The translations under genes and the position numbers were made by a program. From Tissierella sp. (GTDB lineage: Bacteria; Bacillota; Clostridia; Tissierellales; Tissierellaceae): a stretch of DNA of 60,378 nt. The notes beneath the pieces were generated by a model that worked only from the letters and a program-made list of their open reading frames with translations, was not told the DNA's origin and searched no databases. The stretch spans positions 1 to 60,378 of the forward strand of contig JAAYGX010000118.1 of NCBI GenBank assembly GCA_012735585.1. Reading direction: 5' to 3'. Below, piece after piece: positions 35,322-45,129 of the stretch. Within the stretch, counting starts at the first letter, position 1. Each line of letters starts with the position of its first letter.

Positions 35322-36194
35322 TTAAGATAACACGGGAATTTTTTTGTAGCTTAGCTTAAAATTTATTTCATTATCTTCTTCTAAGACCTCTCCATCCACA
35401 TTTAATAATAATGGTGAGTTGCATGTAATTTTTATACTTTTAGCTTTATATATCTCTACATATTTTGTAAATTTTAGGTGATTTCCTTTAAATATAACTG
35501 GAAATATAGTCAATGCTCTTAAATTGCTAATATCTTTAATTAAACAAACATGTAAGTAATCATCAAATAAATCTGCATTTGGCAGCACCATCATCCCGCC
35601 ACCATAATATTTACCATTACCTACTGCTAATAGCAAAAGGTTTTTATAATATATTTCCCCATCTATATCCAAGGTTACAGTCTTTTTCACAAACTTCATA
35701 AGAGTAAATATTACAGCCAATACATATGAGAATCTGCCTTTGACTCTTTTTCTTACCCTTTCAAGATTTGTTAGTACTGCTACGTCAAATCCTACACTAG
35801 AAATATTTAAAAAATGATGTCCATTTGATTCTCCCGCTGCAATCTCCTTTGTATTGCCTTTTAATATCCGCTCTAATGCTTCCCTTGGATTCAGTGGTAT
35901 ACCTAAACTTCTGCTTAGATCATTTCCTGTTCCTGCAGGTATTATTCCTAGTATTCCTTTGTCTTTTTTTAGAAGCCCCGAGGTTACTTCATTAATAGTA
36001 CCATCTCCTCCTACTGCTACTACAATATCATAGTCTTTATTTGCAGCAATGAGGGTGGCTTCCTTTGGTTTCGTAGTTAGTACTATTTCAAAGTCTTTAT
36101 TGTTTTTATTCATTTCTTCTTCTATTAAATGTTGTACTCTCTTTGCAATACCACTTCCGGCTATTGGATTTATTATAAACAAATACTTATTCAT
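35322..36194 (-). CDS. Diacylglycerol/lipid kinase family protein (YegS/BmrU-like)
   Basis: 290-residue lipid kinase of the diacylglycerol kinase catalytic family. The nucleotide motif VVAVGGDGTINEVTSGLL and GIIPAGTGNDLSRSLGIP are clear. It would phosphorylate diacylglycerol or a related lipid at the inner membrane face. It follows the DUF4446 gene by 13 bases and ends the class V aminotransferase operon. Confidence 0.92.
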   Translation of the reverse strand: MNKYLFIINPIAGSGIAKRVQHLIEEEMNKNNKDFEIVLTTKPKEATLIAANKDYDIVVAVGGDGTINEVTSGLLKKDKGILGIIPAGTGNDLSRSLGIPLNPREALERILKGNTKEIAAGESNGHHFLNISSVGFDVAVLTNLERVRKRVKGRFSYVLAVIFTLMKFVKKTVTLDIDGEIYYKNLLLLAVGNGKYYGGGMMVLPNADLFDDYLHVCLIKDISNLRALTIFPVIFKGNHLKFTKYVEIYKAKSIKITCNSPLLLNVDGEVLEEDNEINFKLSYKKIPVLS

Positions 36195-36207
36195 TTATGA
36201 TTGCCTC

Positions 36208-36723
36208 CTAGACATTATGACTATACTCACCTTTGATTGCTCTGTCTATTACTATGATTTCCTCAGCTGAAAGGGGAATATTACTTGTCCCATTTTTAAT
36301 CGGCTTTCCATAGGAAACCGTATTCTCTCTACCATAAATACTGGTAAAGACAAATCCATTTTTAAAATCATCTAGTAAGGCTATGGAAAAGCTAAGTTGA
36401 CTACCCATATCATCAAAGGCATTATATCTTATAAAACCAACTTTCCTTATTGCAAATGAAAGTTTGGTCTCTATTTCATTTATATTTTGTTCCATTGTAT
36501 TTATGTCTAAATTCATATCATTTATATCTTTGTTTATATTTATTAATAAATCTTCTAGTTCAATACCTTTTATTCCATTAACTAGTTTATTATATTTTTT
36601 GGCTAATTTATTTGTTCTATATTGTGTTATTACAATAAATAGGGTTAATAAAATTGACATTATAGATAAACCCACAATAAATTCAATATAATAACTAGAG
36701 ATGATTGATCTCACACTTTCCAT
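36208..36723 (-). CDS. DUF4446 family membrane protein
   Basis: 171-residue protein with one N-terminal membrane segment (YIEFIVGLSIMSILLTLFIVI), a coiled-coil stretch (about 60-90) and the conserved C-domain VGFIRYNAFDDMGSQLSFSIALLD. This family often lies near parAB in Clostridia; its function is unknown. It starts 12 bases after the aminotransferase gene and 13 bases before the lipid kinase. Confidence 0.88.
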   Translation of the reverse strand: MESVRSIISSYYIEFIVGLSIMSILLTLFIVITQYRTNKLAKKYNKLVNGIKGIELEDLLININKDINDMNLDINTMEQNINEIETKLSFAIRKVGFIRYNAFDDMGSQLSFSIALLDDFKNGFVFTSIYGRENTVSYGKPIKNGTSNIPLSAEEIIVIDRAIKGEYSHNV

Positions 36724-36735
36724 TTATCCACCTTC

Positions 36736-37875
36736 CTAGAAATTCCCAATTATGTCCTTTAGTGCCTTTACTGCAATTTCTATCTCTTCATAAGTATTGA
36801 ATATTCCAAAACTAAACCTTACAGTGCCTTGATTAAGTGTTCCTATTGTCTTGTGTCCTAAAGGTGCACAATGTAATCCAGGCCTAACTGCAATATTATA
36901 TTCATTATCTAAAATATAGGATATCTCTGATGAATCTATATCCTTTATATTTAATGATACAACTGGACCTTGTCTATTTATTAAGGGTCCATAGAGTTTA
37001 ATACCATTTATATTTTTTATCTCTTCTATAAAATATCCTGTCAATTCTTCCTCATGATGTCTTATATTTTCTATGCCTTTTTCCATTATATATTTGATGC
37101 CCGCACCCAGACCTATGACTCCTGGCGCGTTTACAGTTCCACTTTCAAATTTATCTGGCCAAGTATCTGGCTGAATCATTGAGCTGGACTCGCTTCCAGT
37201 GCCACCTTGAAATATACTATCTATATCTAAGCTATCATTTATATATAGTCCGCCTGTCCCTTGAGGTCCTAGTAACCCTTTATGTCCTGGAAAAGCTAAA
37301 ATATCTATATTCATCTTTTTTACATCTATATCATAGACACCAGCAGATTGAGCCGCATCTACTAAATAATATATACCATATTTTTTAGCTATAGCCCCTA
37401 TCTCTTCAATAGGAGTAATACTCCCAACTAGATTGGATATATGGGTTGTAGCTATTAGTTTTGTATTTGGTTTTATAGCATTTTCTATATCAAAAGGATC
37501 TATTAATCCTTGGGGGTTGGCATCAATTATTGTTGATTCTACACCTATGGTTTCCAAGTTTTTAATGGGTCTTAGAACAGAATTGTGCTCCATTGATGTT
37601 GTAATCACATGGTCCCCAGATTTTAAGATTCCTTTAATTCCTATATTCAAACTCTCAGTACAATTAAAAGTAAAAATTATATTCATAGGATTTCCTGTGT
37701 TAAAAAACTTAGATAATAGTTGTCTAGTTTCAAATACTTCCCTACTAGTTTTAAGAGCCAATTTATGCCCAGATCTACCTGGATTTGCCCCATAATTTAT
37801 CATAGCATCCATAATCTTATCATAGACAATTTGTGGTTTTGGAAATGTTGTTGCTGCGTTATCAAAATAAATCAA
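36736..37875 (-). CDS. Class V aminotransferase (cysteine desulfurase-like)
   Basis: 379-residue PLP enzyme of the NifS/Csd-like family. The start IYFDNAATTFPKP, PLP-lysine in FPGHKGLLGPQGTG, and CAPLGHKTIGTLNQGTVR near the C-terminus are conserved. It may release sulfur from cysteine or act on a related amino acid. Two TTG starts are in frame; I choose the one at 37875, nine bases after GGTGGAGG, because the other touches the ribosome site. Confidence 0.88.
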   Translation of the reverse strand: MIYFDNAATTFPKPQIVYDKIMDAMINYGANPGRSGHKLALKTSREVFETRQLLSKFFNTGNPMNIIFTFNCTESLNIGIKGILKSGDHVITTSMEHNSVLRPIKNLETIGVESTIIDANPQGLIDPFDIENAIKPNTKLIATTHISNLVGSITPIEEIGAIAKKYGIYYLVDAAQSAGVYDIDVKKMNIDILAFPGHKGLLGPQGTGGLYINDSLDIDSIFQGGTGSESSSMIQPDTWPDKFESGTVNAPGVIGLGAGIKYIMEKGIENIRHHEEELTGYFIEEIKNINGIKLYGPLINRQGPVVSLNIKDIDSSEISYILDNEYNIAVRPGLHCAPLGHKTIGTLNQGTVRFSFGIFNTYEEIEIAVKALKDIIGNF

Positions 37876-38025
37876 AAATATCAACCTCCACCTGAAATAT
37901 TATACCATATTATTATATGAATTATATAGAAAAATAGTTTCTTATAAAGATTTAATTTAATATAATATAGATAAAGAATGTGTCATGATTATAAAAATGT
38001 ATTATTGATGTTTTAAATATGAAAT

Positions 38026-38502
38026 CTATACTTGATATACTACTTCAAAATCTTCAAAAACCACTGGCATATCATCACTAAATGTATATCCTATTTCGTT
38101 TCCTTCTTCCTTAAAGTAACGAATATGCCCTGCACGCCAAGACTCCAATGTATCATCCTCACCTTCACGCTTACAAATATCATAGGTAATATCTGAAAAC
38201 AGAATAACTGTTATCTCAGTTGTTTCAATAACACATCGTGGTACACCTTCCCAATCAGTAACAATACTTAAATCCCCAACCTTGGGTATATCCTCACCTT
38301 CTATTTCATATCTCCATAAACTACTTGCCGTAGCCTTCTTTTGCCCTATTAAAACTAGTCTTAATAATTCATTAGCCCATTTTTCAGTTACTTCAAAATG
38401 AAATATATCTAAATACTCAGTCGTTTCAGACCTACCCGTCTCATTCAAAAACATATTCCAGAACATATCAATTTTCTCTTGAGAATATCTTTGATTTTCC
38501 AT
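38026..38502 (-). CDS. ASCH domain protein
   Basis: 158-residue ASCH-family protein, a PUA-like fold proposed to bind RNA or nucleotides. Typical features: LVLIGQKKATASSLWRYE, PKVGDLSIVTDWEGVPRCVI and DTLESWRAGHIRYFKEE. Function in this organism is unknown. Start chosen is ATG at 38502; a GTG at 38511 is closer to GGAGG and cannot be excluded. Confidence 0.85.
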   Translation of the reverse strand: MENQRYSQEKIDMFWNMFLNETGRSETTEYLDIFHFEVTEKWANELLRLVLIGQKKATASSLWRYEIEGEDIPKVGDLSIVTDWEGVPRCVIETTEITVILFSDITYDICKREGEDDTLESWRAGHIRYFKEEGNEIGYTFSDDMPVVFEDFEVVYQV

Positions 38503-38582
38503 ATGCCACACCTGCCTCCAAACTTTATATTATAAGATTCACTTGCTTTGCAATTAACTACTTATATTTACTATTGGGCTAC

Positions 38583-38632
38583 AAGAAAAGCAGCATACCA
38601 ACACATGCCCATCAGTATACTGCTTTTCTTTA
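38583..38632 (-). terminator. Intrinsic terminator
   Basis: Long hairpin AAGAAAAGCAG.ATAC / GTAT.CTGCTTTTCTT with one mismatch, placed after the cyclodeaminase-like gene. Confidence 0.7.
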
Positions 38633-38638
38633 ATGAAT

Positions 38639-39280
38639 CTATTCACTTAATCTTTCATATACAACCTTAAGTACATCTTCCCTTAGTCTCTTACCTTCTT
38701 CTAATATTGCACTCATATTTTGATTTATTTCCGTTTTATAATCTTGGTCTTTAATGCTTAATAGATTGATTTTTACATTTAATAGGGCACCTTCTATACC
38801 TGCATATGCTAGTAACGCCCCTACCCCTACATCAGTGATAGCATTTACATTACCGAAACTTGCAAATACCGATTGAAGCTTCAGTATGCTTAAACATTCT
38901 TCTGCAGATTTTAAAGGAACCTCAAGGGCATGTTTATATCCAGCTTGTATAGCTGAAGTCCTTGCAGTTTTTTCTTCCTCTGTATCCTTTGGCATCTTAA
39001 ATGCTACTAGTACATCATCGAAGGCTTTGGAGTCTTCGTCTACTAAGTTTGATAAGATATTCATCTTATCTTCTAGTATCTTGAAGTTCTTTTGTAGCTT
39101 ATCCTTTATCTCCCCATTCAATTCTGCATAAGATTTTTTATCAAATGTTAAGTTACCTACCATTTGAGTAAGTGCAGATCCTAAGCTTCCTACTAAAGCT
39201 GATACACTCCCCCCACCTGGTGTTGGATTTCCACTAGCTGCTTCTGCAATATAATCCCTTAAGCTCATTTCTATTAACAT
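38639..39280 (-). CDS. Formiminotetrahydrofolate cyclodeaminase-family protein
   Basis: 213-residue FTCD_C/FchA-like protein. The start SLRDYIAEAASGNPTPGGGSVSALVGSLG is the folate-binding loop of the family; the rest is helical with conserved Ala/Gly-rich parts (NVNAITDVGVGALLAYAG). It probably interconverts one-carbon tetrahydrofolates, for example methenyl-THF cyclohydrolase activity in amino acid fermentation. AGGGGTGG precedes the ATG. It follows parB with a parS palindrome between. Confidence 0.9.
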   Translation of the reverse strand: MLIEMSLRDYIAEAASGNPTPGGGSVSALVGSLGSALTQMVGNLTFDKKSYAELNGEIKDKLQKNFKILEDKMNILSNLVDEDSKAFDDVLVAFKMPKDTEEEKTARTSAIQAGYKHALEVPLKSAEECLSILKLQSVFASFGNVNAITDVGVGALLAYAGIEGALLNVKINLLSIKDQDYKTEINQNMSAILEEGKRLREDVLKVVYERLSE

Positions 39281-39304
39281 TAGACCACCCCTATATTTTA
39301 TTTC

Positions 39305-39336
39305 TAATTAAATGTTCCACGTGGAACATTTAATTA
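39305..39336. promoter_or_regulatory. parS site in a 32-bp palindrome at the parB stop
   Basis: Core TGTTCCACGTGGAACA at 39313-39328 is a parS sequence (Spo0J/ParB site), centred in a perfect palindrome extended by TAATTAAA / TTTAATTA. It overlaps the end of parB. Confidence 0.9.
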
Positions 39337-40205
39337 GTTATTATCTCATAAATTCTTTCTAAATCTTCTTCATCATAAAACTCTATCTCTATTTTACTGA
39401 TTTGATTACCTTTGACCAACTTTACTTTTGTGCCTAAAATCCTCATGAATTCATCTTCTACATCTGACAAATAGGGATCCTTGGAACCTTTTTCTTTTGT
39501 TGGTTTCTTTTTATTCTTCGATTTTTTGACTTCTGATTCTGTTTCTCGAACATTCAGCCCTGTTGCAATAATCTTTTCAGCTAATTGGATTTGTTCTTCT
39601 TTATCTTTAATTCCTAGCAATACTTTTCCGTGACCTGTAGTTAGGTTCCCATTATATAGATATTTTATCACTTTATCATCTAAGTTTAACAATCTAATGG
39701 TATTTGTTATATATGTTCTACTTTTACCTATGGCATTTGCCAATTGTTCTTGCTTTAGATCGAAATCTTCCATCAATTGTTTATAGGCCATGGCTTCTTC
39801 TATTGGGTTTAGGTCTTCTCTTTGTATGTTTTCAATTAATGCCAGTTTTGCAGCATTTTCATCACTTACATCTACTATTATCGCTGGAATATCTTTTAAT
39901 TTTGCAATTCGTGAAGCCCTATATCTTCTCTCTCCTGCTATGATTTGATATTTATCACCTGTAGATCTCAATAAAATTGGTTGAATTACTCCATTGGTCT
40001 CTATTGATTTTGCAAGATCATTAAGTGCATCGTCATCAAAATCCTTTCTTGGCTGATCATCTTTCCTTACTATGTTATCTAAAGGGATGTTCGTTATGCT
40101 TCTTTCTCCCGATTCTACTTCAGCACTTAATATAGTTTCTAAGGATGGTTTGTCCCCTATTAAGGCAGATAAGCCTTTTCCAAGCCCTCTCTTTTTCGTA
40201 CTCAT
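39330..40205 (-). CDS. parB: Chromosome partitioning protein ParB (Spo0J)
   Basis: 291-residue ParB that binds parS, spreads with CTP and loads condensin at the origin. ParB/Srx domain with GERRYRASRIAKL (CTP box), ENIQREDLNPIEEAMAYKQL, helix-turn-helix KQEQLANAIGKSRTYITNTIRLL, basic linker, dimerisation tail. Start is ATG at 40205 behind GAGGAG; the frame is open three codons further. It follows parA by about 20 bases. Confidence 0.96.
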   Translation of the reverse strand: MSTKKRGLGKGLSALIGDKPSLETILSAEVESGERSITNIPLDNIVRKDDQPRKDFDDDALNDLAKSIETNGVIQPILLRSTGDKYQIIAGERRYRASRIAKLKDIPAIIVDVSDENAAKLALIENIQREDLNPIEEAMAYKQLMEDFDLKQEQLANAIGKSRTYITNTIRLLNLDDKVIKYLYNGNLTTGHGKVLLGIKDKEEQIQLAEKIIATGLNVRETESEVKKSKNKKKPTKEKGSKDPYLSDVEDEFMRILGTKVKLVKGNQISKIEIEFYDEEDLERIYEIITN

Positions 40206-40226
40206 ATATATCAACTCCTCTCTAAA

Positions 40227-40991
40227 CTACTCTACTAAGTCTAAAAACTCTTCTGCTAATTCCATATAAGCTTCAGATCCCTTTGATTTGTCATCATAAT
40301 CCATTATGGATAATCCATGGGAAGGAGCCTCTGCTAATCTTACATTTCTAGGTATAATACTTACATATACCTTGCCTTTAAAATATGCTTTGACTTCATC
40401 GACCACTTGAATAGATAAGTTTGTCCTTCCGTCAAACATACTTAATATAACCCCTTCAATGTCAAGGCCTGGATTGAAATTTGCTTTAACCAATTGTATT
40501 GTATCAAATAATTGACTTACCCCTTCTAATGCATAATATTCGCATTGAATCGGAATAATTACACTATTGGATGCAATTAATCCTAAAACACTAAGTATCC
40601 CTAGGGAAGGTGGACAGTCAATAAATATAAAATCAAAGTCATCCTTTATATTTGATAATTTTTCTCTTAATAAAGGCTCCCAATTTCCTTCTCTTGCCAA
40701 CTCTATTTCCAATCCTGCTAGTTGGCTATTTGAAGGAATAATATATACATTTTCAGCGCTTGTCTCATGTATAGCCTCACTTATAGGCAGATCTAATGCT
40801 AATACATCGTAAATCTGACTATCTACTTCATTTTTTTCCACACCTAGTCCACTTGTTGAATTTCCTTGTGGATCTAAATCTATTAATAGAACCTTTTTAC
40901 CCAATCTTCCTATTCCTGCCGATAGGTTGATACTTGAAGTCGTTTTACCTACGCCACCTTTTTGATTGAAGATAGATATGATCTTACCCAT
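40227..40991 (-). CDS. parA: ParA family ATPase (Soj)
   Basis: 254-residue ParA/Soj partner of ParB, also a known regulator of DnaA. Deviant Walker A KGGVGKTTSSINLSAGIG, Walker A' FIFIDCPPSLG, and the C-terminal RNVRLAEAPSHGLSI are intact. AGAAGGGAG precedes the ATG. First gene of the parAB pair. Confidence 0.97.
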   Translation of the reverse strand: MGKIISIFNQKGGVGKTTSSINLSAGIGRLGKKVLLIDLDPQGNSTSGLGVEKNEVDSQIYDVLALDLPISEAIHETSAENVYIIPSNSQLAGLEIELAREGNWEPLLREKLSNIKDDFDFIFIDCPPSLGILSVLGLIASNSVIIPIQCEYYALEGVSQLFDTIQLVKANFNPGLDIEGVILSMFDGRTNLSIQVVDEVKAYFKGKVYVSIIPRNVRLAEAPSHGLSIMDYDDKSKGSEAYMELAEEFLDLVE

Positions 40992-41158
40992 ATGATGCTC
41001 CCTTCTAAAATATTATTATGTAATAATTTATTATTTTAATTATTAAAACCTTAAATTTTTATATATTTAATCACAAGATGTCATCTTGTTCTGTAAAATT
41101 AGATATTTGGAATTAGGATTGGCATATCTGGTAATATAAATAATGGATTAAATAATGA

Positions 41159-41356
41159 TTATTTATCATCAAAAACATGTTTTCCTTTTGTCCCATCTTC
41201 GTTGATGTAATAACCATCTATTATTTCATTTATTCCACCACCAAATAGCCAATTTTTTGATTCAACAAATTCTATAAAGATATCTATAAATTCATCACAA
41301 GACATGTCATCTGGTACTCCTGATATACATCCTGTAATTTCAAACTCTTTTTTCAT
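41159..41356 (-). CDS. Small acidic hypothetical protein
   Basis: 65 residues, acidic, no membrane segment: a strand-helix-strand pattern (FEITGCISGVPDDMSCDEFI, then FIEFVESKNWLFGGG). I do not recognise a named family. ATTGGGAGG before the ATG is a good ribosome site. It lies alone between noc and parA, where it may be transcribed separately. A role near chromosome segregation is only suggested by position. Confidence 0.7.
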   Translation of the reverse strand: MKKEFEITGCISGVPDDMSCDEFIDIFIEFVESKNWLFGGGINEIIDGYYINEDGTKGKHVFDDK

Positions 41357-41491
41357 ACGAACCTCCCAATAAAATAACTTTTATTGTACATAAACCTAGA
41401 TTCATCCTATCCAATCATGACCAACAAATCATATTTTTTTATCTCATTATATATATCATAACAGAAATATATAATTATACAAAACAAAAAA

Positions 41492-41507
41492 TGTTCCACG
41501 TGGAACA
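41492..41507. promoter_or_regulatory. parS site
   Basis: Perfect TGTTCCACGTGGAACA, identical to the copy at the parB stop. It lies in the gap between noc and the small hypothetical gene. Confidence 0.9.
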
Positions 41508-41533
41508 TTTCTCTTATTTATAAACAACATAAA

Positions 41534-41563
41534 AAAATAATGTTCCACATGGAACATTATTTT
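41534..41563 (-). terminator. parS-like palindrome that doubles as the noc terminator
   Basis: TGTTCCACATGGAACA (one base from parS) is the centre of a 13-bp stem AAAATAATGTTCC / GGAACATTATTTT with a 4-base loop and TTTTTTT after it on the minus strand. It ends the noc transcription unit and may also bind ParB weakly. Confidence 0.75.
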
Positions 41564-41583
41564 CCTTTATTCTACATTTTTTT

Positions 41584-42390
41584 CTACTTTGGAAGTTTGA
41601 TTACTACCTCAATGAAATCATCCTTATCAACTTCCTTGTATTCAGCATCAATACCATATTCCTTAATAGCCTTGTAGGCCTTTTTAATGGTATTTAGATA
41701 TATTCTTGCATTGATTAAAGATTTGATATTTTGTTTAGGTTTTGCTACCTCTTCCTCTTCAGCTTCTTCAGTCTTTCTTAAGTTATCTAAAATGTCTTCT
41801 ACTAGTTCTTCAGTACTATTAACATTTAAGGATTTACTTATAACTTTATCGAATACGATTTGTCTAGTTTCATCATCTGGAAGTTTTAAAAGTGCTCGTC
41901 CATGTCTTTCAGTAAGTCCTTCCTCAACTAGTGATTTTTGTATTTCTATAGGTAGCTTTAAAAGCCTAATTTTGTTGGCAATAGTGGATTGGGATTTTCC
42001 AATTTTCTCTGCTAACTCCTGTTGGGTGAAATTATGATCTGTTATTAAGTTTTGATAGCCTTCAGCTTCTTCAATAAAGTTCAAATCTTCTCTTTGCAAA
42101 TTCTCTATCAATGCAACCATTGCAGATTCTTTATCCCTATAATCAACAACTAGAGCTGGTACCTCTTTAAGATCTGCTAATTCAGAAGCCCGCAGTCTCC
42201 TTTCACCAGCTATTATCTCATATGTTTCATTTGAAATCTGTCTAACACTTATAGGCTGAATCACACCATAGGATTTTATAGATTGAGATAATTCTTCTAA
42301 TGCTCTTTTGTTAAAATTCCTTCTTGGTTGATAAGGGTTTGGCCTTATGGCTTCAATTGGAATATATTTTACTTCTTGATGTAATGCCAT
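41584..42390 (-). CDS. noc: Nucleoid occlusion protein Noc (ParB paralogue)
   Basis: 268-residue ParB-family protein, by position next to rsmG the Noc orthologue, which blocks division over the nucleoid in Bacillus. CTP box GERRLRASELADL, ENLQREDLNFIEEAEGYQNL, helix-turn-helix QQELAEKIGKSQSTIANKIRLLKL. Its start lacks the obvious amphipathic helix of Bacillus Noc, so membrane binding is uncertain. It could instead be a second Spo0J; two parS-like sites lie just after it and no clear Noc site was seen nearby. Confidence 0.85.
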   Translation of the reverse strand: MALHQEVKYIPIEAIRPNPYQPRRNFNKRALEELSQSIKSYGVIQPISVRQISNETYEIIAGERRLRASELADLKEVPALVVDYRDKESAMVALIENLQREDLNFIEEAEGYQNLITDHNFTQQELAEKIGKSQSTIANKIRLLKLPIEIQKSLVEEGLTERHGRALLKLPDDETRQIVFDKVISKSLNVNSTEELVEDILDNLRKTEEAEEEEVAKPKQNIKSLINARIYLNTIKKAYKAIKEYGIDAEYKEVDKDDFIEVVIKLPK

Positions 42391-42491
42391 GTTATTACAC
42401 CTCTTCTCATAGACTTTAATATACTTATTCTAGATAAAAAAATTATTTCCTTCTTTATTTCCCAATTAGTTTCATACAAATTTCTTCATAC

Positions 42492-43208
42492 TTATAGAGG
42501 ATTCTTCTTCGGCTTACCTCCACCCCTAGGATATTTAGTCGGAGTTTGACGTATTTTTTGTATTATTATCAATGAATGTACAATATCAGTTTCTGGTATT
42601 TCGACCAACTTGGTATCTATTACCTTAGCACCTAATGTGTCAATTGCATTTTTACTTAACTTTAACTCTTCATCTATATCTGGTCCCTTCATGGATACAA
42701 AATATCCACCTACTTTAACAAAGGGAATACAATATTCACTTAATGTATCAAGGGATGCTACAGCTCTAGATACACATACATCATATTTTTCTCTATATTG
42801 AGGTTGGATACTTAGCTCTTCTGCTCGCCCATGGATAGCCTCTATATCCTTTAACCCCAATTGATTAATTACTTCATTTAAAAATATAATTCTCTTATTT
42901 AGGCTATCAAGTAAAGTAACATTTAAATCAGAGTTTACTATCTTCAGTGGTACCCCAGGGAATCCTCCACCTGTTCCGATATCTATGATTTTCTTATTCC
43001 CATTAAAAATCTCAGTTACAAATGGTGTCAAACTATCTAAGAAATGTTTTGTATCTATTTCATCATCATCGGTTATAGCAGTTATATTTATCTTTGTGTT
43101 CCAATCCTTTAAAAGTTCCTTATACTTTATAAATTGATCAATTTCACTATCTTTTAAATCTAAGCTTAAATCTAAGGCACCTTTTGATAATAAGTTTACA
43201 TTTGTCAT
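42492..43208 (-). CDS. rsmG: 16S rRNA (guanine-527-N7)-methyltransferase
   Basis: 238-residue RsmG (GidB) that methylates G527 of 16S rRNA in the decoding site. SAM motif [17 protein letters not shown] and the C-terminal [11 protein letters not shown] are typical. Its ATG overlaps the mnmG stop by four bases (ATGA), so the two are translationally coupled. Last gene of mnmE-mnmG-rsmG before noc. Confidence 0.97.
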   Translation of the reverse strand: MTNVNLLSKGALDLSLDLKDSEIDQFIKYKELLKDWNTKINITAITDDDEIDTKHFLDSLTPFVTEIFNGNKKIIDIGTGGGFPGVPLKIVNSDLNVTLLDSLNKRIIFLNEVINQLGLKDIEAIHGRAEELSIQPQYREKYDVCVSRAVASLDTLSEYCIPFVKVGGYFVSMKGPDIDEELKLSKNAIDTLGAKVIDTKLVEIPETDIVHSLIIIQKIRQTPTKYPRGGGKPKKNPL

Positions 43209-45109
43209 TGACTTAAATCCTTTCTCCTCATTTGCTCCAAGTAAATCAATATAACATTGATATCAGATGGTGATACTCCTGATATTCTGGACGCTTGACC
43301 TACTGAATCAGGTTTTATAGAGTTTAACTTTTGTACAGCCTCATTACTTAGGCCTTTTACTAAACTATAATCTAGATTTTGATCTAGCTTTTTGTTTTCT
43401 AATTTCTTAAATTGTTCCACTTGAATCATCTGCTTGTTAATATAGCCTTCGTATTTTATTTGGATTTCAACTTGTACTTTTATTTCTCTACTTAAAGTTT
43501 CTCTGTCTGGATCAAAAATGCTGGTTATTTCATAGTCAAATTCCGGTCTTCTTATAAGTTCATATAGACTAATTTGGGTCTTTAAATGTGATGTACCTAA
43601 TTCCTCCAACTTAGAGTTTACCTCAGCTGTAGGATTTAGTTTTACATTTTTAAGTCTTTCTATTTCTTCTTTTACGGCTTTTTCTTTATTAAGGGTTCTT
43701 TGATATCTTTCTTCTGTAACTAACCCAAGCTCATAACCTTTTTTAGTAAGTCTTAAATCAGCATTATCCTGTCTTAGGGTCAATCTATATTCTGCCCTTG
43801 ATGTCATCATTCTATAAGGCTCTTCTGTTTCTTTAGTTACTAAATCATCTATTAATACACCAATATATGCTTCTGATCTATCGAGTATAAAAGGTTCTTT
43901 TCCTTTAATATTCTGTACTGCGTTTATTCCTGCGACTAATCCTTGTGCTGCTGCTTCTTCATAACCAGATGATCCATTGATCTGCCCTGCAAAAAATAAA
44001 TTACCTATATCTTTATGCTCTAGTGTTCTTTTTAAAGCCGTAGCATCTACTGCGTCGTATTCTATGGCATATGCTGGTCTCATAATCTTTACATTTTCTA
44101 GACCTATTACTTCTTTATACATTTCCATTTGTACTTCTTCAGGTAAACTGGAGCTTACCCCTTGGACATACATTTCCTTTGTAGATAGTCCCTCCGGCTC
44201 TATAAATACCTGATGCCTATCTCTATCTGAAAATCTTACTACTTTGTCCTCTATTGAAGGACAATATCTTGGTCCTTTTCCTTCTATTTCCCCAGCATAC
44301 ATTGGGGATCTGTGTAGGTTTTTTCTAATTATTTCATGCATTTTTTCAGTAGTATATGTTAAATAACAAGGTACCTGTTCCCTGTCTAAATCCTTGTCCT
44401 CATTCATAAATGAAAATGGTACTACTTCCTCATCTCCAGGTTGGACCACCATTACTGAATAATCTATACTATCTTTATGAACTCTAGCTGGAGTCCCTGT
44501 TTTCATTCTCCTTAAATTAAATCCTTTATCCTTTAAGGAATCTGATAATAGATTTGATGGGAACATTCCATCAGGACCTGATGAATATCCGAACTCCCCA
44601 AGATATACCATACCCTTTAGATATGTTCCTGATGCTAGTATTACTGCCTTACATTTGTATAATCCACCAGTTCTTGTAACTACTCCACTTACCTTATGAT
44701 CCTCTATTACAATATCTACTACTTCACCTTGCATCAGTCTTAAGTTAGGTTGATCCTCAATGACTTTTTTCATTTCCATATGATATTTTTTCTTGTCTGC
44801 TTGTACCCTTAAGGAATGTACTGCTGGTCCCTTTGAAGTATTAAGCATTCTACTTTGTATAAAGGATTTATCAATATTTATTGCCATCTCTCCACCAAGT
44901 GCATCTATTTCTCTAACAAGATGACCTTTACCTGTTCCACCAATATTTGGATTACATGACAGGGCAACTATTGAATCCAAACTCATTGTTAGCATCAAAG
45001 TCTCCACGCCCATTCTAGCACTTGCAAGAGCAGCTTCTACTCCTGCATGTCCAGCACCTATTACAACCACATCTACTTCGCCAGCAAAATATCTATTTAT
45101 ATTTTCCAT
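43205..45109 (-). CDS. mnmG: tRNA uridine-5-carboxymethylaminomethyl modification enzyme MnmG
   Basis: 634-residue FAD protein that, with MnmE, makes cmnm5U34 in tRNA wobble positions. FAD motif [38 protein letters not shown] and the C-terminal helical MnmE-binding domain are present. The start is ATG at 45109 behind AAAGGTGA; twelve in-frame codons upstream are not needed. It lies 20 bases after mnmE. Confidence 0.97.
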   Translation of the reverse strand: MENINRYFAGEVDVVVIGAGHAGVEAALASARMGVETLMLTMSLDSIVALSCNPNIGGTGKGHLVREIDALGGEMAINIDKSFIQSRMLNTSKGPAVHSLRVQADKKKYHMEMKKVIEDQPNLRLMQGEVVDIVIEDHKVSGVVTRTGGLYKCKAVILASGTYLKGMVYLGEFGYSSGPDGMFPSNLLSDSLKDKGFNLRRMKTGTPARVHKDSIDYSVMVVQPGDEEVVPFSFMNEDKDLDREQVPCYLTYTTEKMHEIIRKNLHRSPMYAGEIEGKGPRYCPSIEDKVVRFSDRDRHQVFIEPEGLSTKEMYVQGVSSSLPEEVQMEMYKEVIGLENVKIMRPAYAIEYDAVDATALKRTLEHKDIGNLFFAGQINGSSGYEEAAAQGLVAGINAVQNIKGKEPFILDRSEAYIGVLIDDLVTKETEEPYRMMTSRAEYRLTLRQDNADLRLTKKGYELGLVTEERYQRTLNKEKAVKEEIERLKNVKLNPTAEVNSKLEELGTSHLKTQISLYELIRRPEFDYEITSIFDPDRETLSREIKVQVEIQIKYEGYINKQMIQVEQFKKLENKKLDQNLDYSLVKGLSNEAVQKLNSIKPDSVGQASRISGVSPSDINVILIYLEQMRRKDLSQ

Positions 45110-45129
45110 GCTTTTCACCTTTCTAAAAT

